NCBI RefSeq assembly: GCF_000421545.1
Contig: NZ_ATXF01000004.1
Coordinates: forward strand, 434,001 to 498,000
DNA: 64,000 bases
DNA from: Agromyces italicus DSM 16388
Lineage (GTDB): Bacteria > Actinomycetota > Actinomycetes > Actinomycetales > Microbacteriaceae
Direction: 5' to 3'
Shown here: positions 8,333 through 15,421 of the stretch, piece after piece
Layout: every line of letters begins with the position of its first letter
Numbering within the stretch: the first letter of the stretch is position 1
Made by a program: the position numbers and the translations under genes
The notes under the pieces: model-generated
The model's database searches: none
What the model saw: the letters and a program-made list of their open reading frames with translations, nothing else
What the model was told of the DNA's origin: nothing

Positions 8333-9085
8333 TCACACTGATGGCGGCCAGGAGCGCGCTCCGAGCTCGCGCGAGATGTTGCGTGCGGTCTCTCGGAGGA
8401 TGTTCGCGGTGGCGTCCGCCGGTGGCCATTCGTTGGCGGGTATGACGATCGCGACGGCAGCCACGACCTCACCATGACCGTCGATGATCGGCGCTGCCAT
8501 CGAGGATTCTCCGATGACCGCTTCCTCATTCTCGGTCGCGAGCGCGTCTCGGCGGATCAGTGGGAACTCCGAGCGCAACTTGTCCGGGTCGGTGAGGGTG
8601 TCTGCCGTTAGGTTTCGGAGCGGTCGAGCGAGAACGTCCGCGGCGTGCTCATCGCTGTAGGCGAGCAGGACCTTGCCGATTGCCGACGCATGGCTCGGGA
8701 TGGTCAGTCCAGTCTCGGGCATTTGTTCGGTGTCGTCGGGTCGACGGTCGTGATGGATCAGGATCACCTCGCCGAACGACTCGACGCCGAGTCGCGAGGC
8801 CAGGCCGGTGCGTCGCGAGAGCTCGTGCATCCACCGCATGGCTCGGGCCCGCACGTCCAGCGTGTCGAGGTACACGCTGGAGAGCTTGAGCAGGGCCGGC
8901 CCGAGCATGTACCGATTCCCGACCGCCTCTTGGACCACCAGACCGTGCGCCTGCAAGGACTTCACGATGCCGTGCACAGTCGAGGGCGGAAGCTGGAGAC
9001 CCGCCGCAAGCTCGCCGATGCCCAGTCGCCTCGCCCCTTGCAGCAACGCCAGGATCTTCGCGGCACGGTCGATCGACTGAATCAC
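8333..9085 (-). CDS. IclR-family transcriptional regulator
   Basis: The GTG at 9085 is chosen because CTGGAGGAGGGAACGC directly precedes it; the longer open frame lacks such a site. The 250-residue protein begins QSIDRAAKILALLQGARRLGIGELA, then the HTH (LQLPPSTVHGIVKSLQAHGLV). The IclR effector domain follows (SHASAIGKVLLAY, then ESSMAAPIIDGHGEVVAAVAIV). It is divergent from the dihydroxyacetone kinase genes, with two overlapping TTCGA/TCGAA palindromes between. It probably regulates both these and the porin operon. Confidence 0.9.
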   Translation of the reverse strand: MIQSIDRAAKILALLQGARRLGIGELAAGLQLPPSTVHGIVKSLQAHGLVVQEAVGNRYMLGPALLKLSSVYLDTLDVRARAMRWMHELSRRTGLASRLGVESFGEVILIHHDRRPDDTEQMPETGLTIPSHASAIGKVLLAYSDEHAADVLARPLRNLTADTLTDPDKLRSEFPLIRRDALATENEEAVIGESSMAAPIIDGHGEVVAAVAIVIPANEWPPADATANILRETARNISRELGARSWPPSV

Positions 9086-9185
9086 GCGTTCCCTCCTCCA
9101 GCTGAAGCTGCGATACACCGACGGCATAGCGACGCCACGCAATTGTCTCGCACGACTTGACATCGTGCTTCATCGTCGTGCACCA

Positions 9186-9210
9186 TTCGACATTATCGAA
9201 TGTAATTCGA
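9186..9210. promoter_or_regulatory. Overlapping operator palindromes between iclR-like gene and dhaL
   Basis: TTCGACATTATCGAA (9186-9200) shares its right half with a second inverted repeat, TCGAATGTAATTCGA (9196-9210), giving three alternating half-sites. The first matches the porin-gene palindrome at 8141-8155 in both arms. The location between divergent genes fits autoregulation plus control of the kinase genes. Confidence 0.6.
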
Positions 9211-9339
9211 TTATGCAGGAAGTTTTCAGTTCAAGGGAGAGCAAATGCGCGCTCGGGGCAGCAGCCACGCCATTGCAAGGTTCGCCAACACGGCGGGAGC
9301 ATTGCGTATGCACGCAGTCGCAACGCCGGGGCCACGGAC

Positions 9340-11046
9340 GTGAACACCGCCGAGACGCTCAGCATTGACGACCTCGTCGCGTGGATCGCCCGGTTCGACC
9401 GGGACATCCGCAACCAGGCCGGGCTCCTCACCCAACTGGACAGCTCGATTGGCGACGGTGACCATGGCGTCAACATGGCGCGCGGCGCGCTGGCGATGCG
9501 AATGACACTTGAGAGCGATGCGCCTGCGGACGTCGGCACGGCGCTCCGGGCCTGCGGGGCCGCCTTTGTCGCCGCCGTCGGCGGAGCGAGCGGCCCACTG
9601 TTCGGCGGTTTCATCTCAGCGATGGGAACGGGCAACGGAGCGTCCGCCGCACTGGACGCTGCGGGTTTCGCGAACGCGTTCGCCGCAGGCGTCGAGGCCG
9701 TCATCGCGCGCGGTCGGGCCGAGCCCGGCGACAAGACGATGGTCGATGCCCTGTTGCCGTCGTCCAAGGCCGCATCCGCCGCAGCCGCCGACGGTTCGCG
9801 CCTCGAGTCGGTGCTGAACTCTAGCGCGAAGGCCGCGGAGGCCGGCCGCGACGCCACCTTCCCTCTGGTCGCACGCAAGGGCCGCGCGAGCTACCTCGGG
9901 GATCGAAGCGCGAATCACATCGATCCCGGAGCCGCGTCCGCAGCCATCCTCGTCCGCTCGCTCGCAGACTCGTTTGCCCGCCGTGCCGATACGGACGCCT
10001 CAACGTTCCCCTTCCTCGTCCAACCATCACGATCAGGAGCAGCCATGACAACCCGCCGCCAGTTCATCAACCACCCCGACTCGGTTATCGCAGAGGCACT
10101 CGACGGCCTCGTCCGCACCTACCCGTCCCACCTCACCCTCGATGCGACGGCGAACGTGATCAGCCGTGCCACGCCAGCAGTCGGCAAGGTAGGTCTGGTC
10201 TCCGGAGGCGGCTCCGGCCACGAGCCGCTCCACGCCGGCTTCGTCGGCAGGGGCATGCTCGACGCGGCGGTGTGCGGTGCGGTCTTCGCGAGTCCCACCT
10301 CCGAGCAGGTCCTCGCCGGAACACGGCTCGCGAGCAGCGGAGCTGGCGTCGTGCACATCGTCAAGAACTACACCGGCGACGTCCTGAACTTCGAGATCGC
10401 CGCCGAGCTGGTCAGTGATGACGGCATCCCGATGGAATCGGTCATAGTCGACGACGACCTCGCCTCTGACAGCGCCGGCGATGGGCCCGGTCGACGCGGC
10501 ACCGCTGCAGTGATCACGGTCGAGAAGGTCTGCGGAGCACTCGCCGAATCCGGTGCCGACCTCGCGACAGTCGCATCCCGCGGCCGCGAGGTCGTTTCCC
10601 GCTCGCGCAGCCTCGCGCTCGCCCTGGACGGCTGCACGCATCCCGGCCGCCACGAGCCGGCATTCGAGCTCAGCGCCGACGAAGTCGAGTTCGGCGTCGG
10701 CATCCACGGTGAGCGCGGCACGTCCCGGATCCCGTTCGCCACAGCGGACGAACTCGTTGAGCAGCTGGTCTCCCCGCTCGCCTCTGCGCTCGAGCTCCAG
10801 CGAGGACAGTCGGTCATCGCCATCGTGAACGGTCTCGGCGGCGCGTACCCGCTCGAGCTGTCGATCATCGCCCGCCACGTCCACAACCTGCTCGAAGACC
10901 GCGGCGTCACCATCGCCCGCTCGCTCGTCGGCTCTTACGTCACCTCACTGGACATGCACGGCGCATCCGTCACCCTCACCGTGGCCGACGACGCGCTGAT
11001 CAGCGCGTGGGACGCCCCGGTCCGCACCCCCGCCCTCACCTGGTAA
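9340..11046 (+). CDS. DhaL-DhaK in-frame fusion (dihydroxyacetone kinase)
   Basis: A GTG at 9340 opens a 568-residue frame; the frame is also open upstream, but that part overlaps the operator. Residues ~1-215 are DhaL, the nucleotide-binding subunit, with the Mg-binding SSIGDGDHGVNMARG and PGDKTMVDALLP. From residue 236 (MTTRRQFINHPDSVI) comes a complete DhaK: GLVSGGGSGHEPLHAGFVG, then the substrate-His region FGVGIHGERGT. Known single-chain kinases have the order K then L; here it is L then K. An AGGAG site and ATG sit at the DhaK start (10045), so a separate DhaK may also be made. It should phosphorylate dihydroxyacetone or a related ketose, cytosolically. Confidence 0.85.
   Translation: MNTAETLSIDDLVAWIARFDRDIRNQAGLLTQLDSSIGDGDHGVNMARGALAMRMTLESDAPADVGTALRACGAAFVAAVGGASGPLFGGFISAMGTGNGASAALDAAGFANAFAAGVEAVIARGRAEPGDKTMVDALLPSSKAASAAAADGSRLESVLNSSAKAAEAGRDATFPLVARKGRASYLGDRSANHIDPGAASAAILVRSLADSFARRADTDASTFPFLVQPSRSGAAMTTRRQFINHPDSVIAEALDGLVRTYPSHLTLDATANVISRATPAVGKVGLVSGGGSGHEPLHAGFVGRGMLDAAVCGAVFASPTSEQVLAGTRLASSGAGVVHIVKNYTGDVLNFEIAAELVSDDGIPMESVIVDDDLASDSAGDGPGRRGTAAVITVEKVCGALAESGADLATVASRGREVVSRSRSLALALDGCTHPGRHEPAFELSADEVEFGVGIHGERGTSRIPFATADELVEQLVSPLASALELQRGQSVIAIVNGLGGAYPLELSIIARHVHNLLEDRGVTIARSLVGSYVTSLDMHGASVTLTVADDALISAWDAPVRTPALTW
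10045..11046 (+). CDS. dhaK: DhaK, possible internal start within the fusion
   Basis: ATG 10045 is preceded by CAGGAGCAGCC, a good ribosome site with normal spacing. From there a full-length 333-residue DhaK is encoded. No stop codon separates it from the DhaL frame upstream. The linking residues FPFLVQPSRSGAA look like translated intergenic DNA. The natural product may be a stand-alone DhaK, a fusion, or both. Listed separately because the two possibilities differ in protein chemistry. Confidence 0.55.
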   Translation: MTTRRQFINHPDSVIAEALDGLVRTYPSHLTLDATANVISRATPAVGKVGLVSGGGSGHEPLHAGFVGRGMLDAAVCGAVFASPTSEQVLAGTRLASSGAGVVHIVKNYTGDVLNFEIAAELVSDDGIPMESVIVDDDLASDSAGDGPGRRGTAAVITVEKVCGALAESGADLATVASRGREVVSRSRSLALALDGCTHPGRHEPAFELSADEVEFGVGIHGERGTSRIPFATADELVEQLVSPLASALELQRGQSVIAIVNGLGGAYPLELSIIARHVHNLLEDRGVTIARSLVGSYVTSLDMHGASVTLTVADDALISAWDAPVRTPALTW

Positions 11047-11059
11047 GGAATCGCGAACC

Positions 11060-11737
11060 ATGACCAACCTCATCACCGGCCAAAGCGCCTTCGACTGGAT
11101 CAACCGTTTCACCCTCCGCTTCGCCGAAGCACAGGACCGGCTCACCGACCTCGATCGCCTCGCCGGAGACGGCGACTTCGGCACGAACATCGCATCCGCG
11201 CTGCGACGCACTTCCGATGCGCTCCCCACCCGCGATTCGGCGACCTTCGTGACCGTGTTCGCGGCCGCGTCCAAAGGCTTCCTTGCGACCGGTGGGACAA
11301 GTGGACCGCTGTTTGGCATGTGGTTGAGGGACATCTCCAAGTCGGCGACGCCCACAGGCGCCACCGCCGTCGAACTCGCATCTGGCGTCGCGGCCGGCCT
11401 TGCGACCATCCAGAAACTAGGCGGCGCGAAGGTCGGCGACAACACGATGATCGATGCGCTCGCGCCTGCCGCCGCCGCGCTGACTGAATCCGCGAACGAC
11501 GGCGGGGCTGTCTCTGAGGCGCTCGCGTCCGCCGCCTCGGCAGCGTGGGTCGGCGCGGAATCCACCGGAGCCCTCATCGCATCCCGTGGACGCGCAAGCT
11601 ACGTCGGAGAACTCGCGCGCGGTGTCCTCGACCCAGGCGCGGTCACGATCGCCATGCTCTTTGAAGCCGGCGCCATCGCGACCGGGGCGCTCGAAGAACG
11701 TGCACCACTCGCAAGACTGGACGCTTTCGCGAGCTGA
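11060..11737 (+). CDS. dhaL: Second DhaL-like kinase subunit
   Basis: This 225-residue DhaL homologue starts 14 bases after the DhaK stop. LAGDGDFGTNIASALR is its metal-nucleotide site (aspartates of GDGDFG), and GGTSGPLFGMW plus GAKVGDNTMIDALAP match the family's alpha-barrel. It is more divergent from the first DhaL than recent duplicates would be. Two L subunits with one K, and no visible DhaM phosphotransfer protein, suggest an ATP-dependent kinase with two alternative nucleotide subunits or two different ketose substrates. Confidence 0.88.
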   Translation: MTNLITGQSAFDWINRFTLRFAEAQDRLTDLDRLAGDGDFGTNIASALRRTSDALPTRDSATFVTVFAAASKGFLATGGTSGPLFGMWLRDISKSATPTGATAVELASGVAAGLATIQKLGGAKVGDNTMIDALAPAAAALTESANDGGAVSEALASAASAAWVGAESTGALIASRGRASYVGELARGVLDPGAVTIAMLFEAGAIATGALEERAPLARLDAFAS

Positions 11738-11799
11738 CTCGCAGAAGCCTCCGCTGACGCGGAGTACCGGGCAATGCCCCACAGGGCACTGCTGACCGT

Positions 11800-11848
11800 A
11801 TGAAGCCGACTCCTACACCAACGCCTGGCCCGCGGGAGTCGGCTTCAT
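11800..11848. terminator. Inverted repeat downstream of dhaL
   Basis: ATGAAGCCGACTCC (11800-11813) and its exact complement (11835-11848) bracket a 21-base loop, 63 bases after the dhaL stop. The stem is strong enough to end the operon, though no T tract follows. The position between the last gene and the IS-like end fits a factor-dependent terminator. Confidence 0.5.
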
Positions 11849-11879
11849 GCCGCGGCATCCTCCATATCGGTGAGGCTTC

Positions 11880-11955
11880 GCTTCTCATCGACTTGTCAGT
11901 TTGCCGTCTGCGTGACATCTCATCGAGAAAATGACAGGTTGTGCGAGAACCTACA
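11880..11955. repeat. IS21-like terminus (interior to the left)
   Basis: Read leftwards from 11955: TGTAGGTTCTCGCACAACC, then TGTCATTTTCTCGATGAG, then TGTCAC and later TGACAAG. It shares the tip and the TGTCATTTTC block with the end at 734. The five bases to its right (GGCGA) repeat those left of 743. The dnaB stop codon is only nine bases further right (11965). Confidence 0.5.
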
Positions 11956-11964
11956 GGCGAGCGG

Positions 11965-12441
11965 CTACCCCTGAACCATGTCGGTGAAGCGCGAGAAGTG
12001 CCCGTGGAACGCCACGGTGATCGTGCGGGTCGGGCCGTTGCGGTGCTTGGCCACGATGAGGTCGGCCTCGCCCGCGCGAGGGCTGTCGCGCTCGTAGGCG
12101 CTCTCGCGGTGCAGCAGGATCACCATGTCGGCGTCCTGCTCGATCGAGCCCGACTCGCGCAGGTCGCTGATGGCGGGCATCTTGTCGGCGCGCTGCTCGG
12201 GGCCACGGTTCAGCTGCGAGAGCGCGATGACGGGCACCTGCAGCTCTTTCGCGAGCAGCTTGAGCGCTCGCGAGAATTCCGAGACCTCTTGCTGGCGGCT
12301 CTCGACGCGCTTGCCGCTCGTCATGAGCTGGAGGTAGTCGATGACGACCATCTTGAGGCCGACGCGCTGCTTCAGACGGCGGCACTTCGCGCGGATCTCG
12401 ACGAGGGTCATGTTGGGGGAGTCGTCGATGTAGAAGGGCCG
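11965..12441 (-). pseudogene. dnaB: Replicative helicase DnaB, C-terminal fragment
   Basis: The minus-strand frame from about 12441 reads RPFYIDDSPNMTLVEIRAKC, then KMVVIDYLQLM (Walker B), the DnaB motif LNRGPEQRADKMPAISDLRE, and DADMVILLHRE to a natural stop at 11965. This is the last ~155 residues of the hexameric helicase, well conserved. The N-terminal domain and Walker A are missing; beyond 12441 the sequence is unrelated and abuts the next gene's 3' end. DnaB is essential, so a full copy must exist elsewhere. This is a truncated copy left by rearrangement. Confidence 0.85.
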
Positions 12442-12470
12442 GTGTTGATTGCTCTGAGAGCCCGGAACTC

Positions 12471-13775
12471 TTACAGGTAGGTGGTGACACCCCCGACGAC
12501 ATCGTAGTCGGGGGTGACGAGGGGGAGGAACCGCCATCGATCGAACGCCCCGCAGGGATGGCTCACACCGAGGCCCAGCACATCTCCAACTCCAACGAGG
12601 CTGTGCGCGGGTACTCTGATGAATGCATGTTGGTCATTCACTCCGACGACCTCGTACCCTGCCATGTCGTCCGATTGCGGTGCCGAGTGGTTGCGAAGAA
12701 CGACCGGCATCCGATCGTCAGTAGGCGCATCGCGTCGACCGAAGCCGGCGATGATGAGATCCGGCTCCGGTCGCGACCACACGGAGCAAAGCAGTTCGAG
12801 CGCGGCACGCAGCCCCGTGGGATTCGTCAAGCTCCACGACAGGGGTGAGGTCTCAGCGTACAGTCCGTGATCGTGCGAGACGTAGCACCCGCTGCGCAGC
12901 ACGGTTCTGACGGCGAGCGGGAACGCCGTCGGACCCAACTTCTCAACGACCCGCTGGAAGTGGGAGCTGCCACCTGCACTGACGATGGGTGGTTCAACGG
13001 GGAAGAGTCCGTCGTCATGCAGTGCCACCAGACAGTCGTGCATGTGGTCGAGGAAGGCATCGACCTCGGAGATAGGCGCATTCTCCGAGGACCCGCGGAT
13101 GAGCCCCTCGAAGCCAGCGATGCCGGCGAGCCAGACCGCGTCGGAACGGCTGACGGCACGCGCCAGCGTGAGGGCTTCGTCGATCGTGCGGCATCCGGTT
13201 CGCCCCCGTCGATAGCCGAGCTCGATCAAAACGCCCAGACGCTGATGGCCGCTTCCGGCGAGGGCATTCTCCAGCCGTTCTAACCCGGCGAGACTGTCTA
13301 CGTAGCAAAGGAAGTCCTTGCTCGGGTCGGAGAGCACATGATCTCGCACCCAGGCAATTGCTGGGAGATCGACCAGGACGTTGGCGAGGAGAATGCGTTG
13401 GACCCCGAAGGCGTGCAGAACACGCACCTGGTGTGGCGTCGCGGCGGTCATCGCCCACGCTCCGGCGTCCATCTGCAGTGCCGTGATCTCGGGAGACATA
13501 GCCGTCTTGGCATGCGGCGCAAGCAGCACGTTTGCGTTCTGACAGAAGGCGCTCATCGCCGCAATGTTCCCGGCGATGATCTCCGGCTTGAGGACCATCG
13601 CGGGAAGCTCCAGCCCTCCATCGAGTGCGTTCCACCCCTGCGAGCCGACATCGACTGGCGAAAGACGCGAGCCAGGGGCGACGCGAATGCCCTTCGTTGT
13701 CCCCGACCAGGAGATCGACGAATTGTGAGGTCGAGTATTCGGATTGTCCGAGGCCTCGTTCCACGAAGATCTCAT
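12471..13775 (-). CDS. D-serine dehydratase/D-threonine aldolase-like PLP enzyme
   Basis: The start at 13775 overlaps the upstream stop as ATGA and gives 434 residues. The alanine-racemase-like barrel binds PLP at Lys90 (LLAPHAKTAMSPE). The C-terminal LGVSHPCGAFDRWRFLP has the His…Cys metal ligands seen in eukaryote-type D-serine dehydratases and D-threonine aldolases. The expected reaction is breakdown of a D-hydroxyamino acid to a keto acid or to glycine plus aldehyde. It is the last gene of the D-amino-acid peptide cluster. Its stop lies ~30 bases from the dnaB truncation point, so the 3' flank is rearranged, but the protein looks complete. Confidence 0.8.
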   Translation of the reverse strand: MRSSWNEASDNPNTRPHNSSISWSGTTKGIRVAPGSRLSPVDVGSQGWNALDGGLELPAMVLKPEIIAGNIAAMSAFCQNANVLLAPHAKTAMSPEITALQMDAGAWAMTAATPHQVRVLHAFGVQRILLANVLVDLPAIAWVRDHVLSDPSKDFLCYVDSLAGLERLENALAGSGHQRLGVLIELGYRRGRTGCRTIDEALTLARAVSRSDAVWLAGIAGFEGLIRGSSENAPISEVDAFLDHMHDCLVALHDDGLFPVEPPIVSAGGSSHFQRVVEKLGPTAFPLAVRTVLRSGCYVSHDHGLYAETSPLSWSLTNPTGLRAALELLCSVWSRPEPDLIIAGFGRRDAPTDDRMPVVLRNHSAPQSDDMAGYEVVGVNDQHAFIRVPAHSLVGVGDVLGLGVSHPCGAFDRWRFLPLVTPDYDVVGGVTTYL

Positions 13776-15421
13776 GCGCGGAAGAACCGAGAATAGCGGA
13801 AGCCATCGCGTTCGACCCACGCGGTCGAGCCGTCGACGACGGGTCCGGCGACCAACCGCTCGGGGAGTCTCGCGTCCTGGCCGATCCGGAAGACTCCCGG
13901 CCCGAGCGGAACAAGAATCGGGTCGTCTGTCGGTGCTTCAACGCCTGTGGCAGCGATCAAGTGGAGTGAGCCGGCGCGCACTACGATTCGGAAGCTGGGG
14001 TACCAGGGCGAATAGCTGCGGTAGTGCCCCACTAGCGTGCTCGCCTCCGAGCCGGCGTCGCGTGCCTCGCTGCCTCGTTCCAATCCTATTCGGGTGAGAA
14101 CTTGCTCCCCGTACACCCATCGCTCGTCACCATCGCCGCCAACGAGGTGATGGTGGAATCGACGCCAGCTGGGATGCGCGCAGGCGAGCCGCGTCTGCGG
14201 CGTGCCGTAAAACGCGCCGCTCACCCCGTCCGCGATCAGGGCGAGTCCATCCTCGGTCGCTCCTCGGACCACCTGGATGGTGGAGGTACCGTCCGTCCAG
14301 ATCCCCTCGTACCGTTGACTGTCGCGGACGCGCGACCGGTTCAGCCTCGCGCTCCCGACGCCCACACCTCCGGTCGCCAGATCGAGGATTGCACGGCTCA
14401 GCATCTCGGCCGGACCAGATCCACCATTCGCGTTGGTCAGCACGACGACGCCGATACCCGCGGTCATGTCGACCGCTAGGTGACTGTTGTAGCCCACCAT
14501 TCCTCCGCTGTGCGTGAGCAAAGTGTGGCCGTTCTTCTTTTCGACGATCAGTCCCAGGCCGTAGCGGCCGGGGATGTTCGCCAGCGCATCCGATGGTGCG
14601 CGGTCCCGCATTGTCTGGCGAATGCTCGCCTCGCTGAGGACGCGGACACCGTCGAGCTCTCCTCGACCGATCAGCATCCGTGCGTATCGTCCCATGTCGG
14701 TCGAGGTGGATACGATGTGTCCTTCGCCGCCGTCTGCCTCCACCAAAACCGCTGGTGCCAGCACATCACCGGGCAGAATTGGCTGGTCGTGCCTGAGCGG
14801 TTGTGTTCCTGAGACCATGAGGTGGTGGCCGTCGGCGGTGATCGCGCCCGCGGTCTCGTGCATAGCAAGCGGCTGCAGCAGCTGCTCCCGGGTGACTGCC
14901 GCAAGGCTCCGACCGGTGATCTGTTCGATGACCAGTCCGAGAAGGATGTATCCAGCGTTCGAGTAGTGGAAGAAGTCACCGGGTGGCGCCGCCGTGGTGG
15001 AGTCCGAAAGCAGCAGCGCCTGCGGGAGCGCGTCCGCGAAGGCATCCGAGCCGGCGTTGAGGCCAGAAGTGTGGTGCAGCAGGTGTCGCAGTGTGATGGC
15101 TCCGAATCCTCCTTGGACGGAGAACCATGGAAGATAGTCCATCACCGACGCGGACAAATCCACGCGTCCCTGCTCAGCGAGCTGCAAAAGCGCAAAGGAC
15201 GTGAACGACTTGCTGATTGATCCGATCTCGAACCGGCTGTGCCCCGTCACCGGCTGCATCGATCCGAGACCCGCGGTGCCGTCGCAGACATCGATGACCG
15301 TGCCGTCCCCATCAACGACGCATACCGCGGCCCCCGTCATCGGCCACCATCGGAGCGCGTCTGCGAGTAGCGTGGCGCACTGCTCTTCCAGCCGTACGCG
15401 GGGGGCGACGGCGACGGTCAC
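13772..15421 (-). CDS. SxxK serine hydrolase (beta-lactamase/D-aminopeptidase family)
   Basis: This 549-residue protein has the active-site trio of class-C-like penicillin-recognising enzymes: Ser68-Ile-Ser-Lys71 (EIGSISKSF), Tyr153-Ser-Asn155 (FHYSNAGYILLG) and HSGG (LLTHSGGMVGYNSH). A ~150-residue C-terminal extension follows. No signal peptide is visible, so it likely acts in the cytosol on imported peptides, as D-aminopeptidases do. GTG start; the upstream lysA-like stop overlaps it (GTGA) and its own stop overlaps the next start (ATGA), implying translational coupling. Esterase activity is the main alternative. Confidence 0.85.
   Translation of the reverse strand: MTVAVAPRVRLEEQCATLLADALRWWPMTGAAVCVVDGDGTVIDVCDGTAGLGSMQPVTGHSRFEIGSISKSFTSFALLQLAEQGRVDLSASVMDYLPWFSVQGGFGAITLRHLLHHTSGLNAGSDAFADALPQALLLSDSTTAAPPGDFFHYSNAGYILLGLVIEQITGRSLAAVTREQLLQPLAMHETAGAITADGHHLMVSGTQPLRHDQPILPGDVLAPAVLVEADGGEGHIVSTSTDMGRYARMLIGRGELDGVRVLSEASIRQTMRDRAPSDALANIPGRYGLGLIVEKKNGHTLLTHSGGMVGYNSHLAVDMTAGIGVVVLTNANGGSGPAEMLSRAILDLATGGVGVGSARLNRSRVRDSQRYEGIWTDGTSTIQVVRGATEDGLALIADGVSGAFYGTPQTRLACAHPSWRRFHHHLVGGDGDERWVYGEQVLTRIGLERGSEARDAGSEASTLVGHYRSYSPWYPSFRIVVRAGSLHLIAATGVEAPTDDPILVPLGPGVFRIGQDARLPERLVAGPVVDGSTAWVERDGFRYSRFFRA

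Larger units (their letters stand above)
743..11955. mobile_element. Putative IS21-bounded segment with 5-bp target duplication
   Basis: The left tip at 743 reads TGTAGGTTC…ACCTGGCATGT inward. The right tip, read leftwards from 11955, is TGTAGGTTC…ACCTGTCATTT. Without gaps, positions 1-9 and 17-25 agree except for one base. The five bases outside the left tip (738-742) and outside the right tip (11956-11960) are both GGCGA, a plausible target duplication for IS21-type transposition, which makes 4-8 bp repeats. Inside lie an amino-acid transport block, a broken istB (5660-6086) and a dihydroxyacetone kinase block. No intact transposase remains. The element boundary is inferred from the ends alone. 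Confidence 0.45.

Noticed and set aside
12470..12500. Another IS21-like end (CTTACAGGTAGG)
   Set aside because: It is the natural 3' end of the PLP-enzyme gene (…TTYL stop) and lacks the TGTCA blocks.
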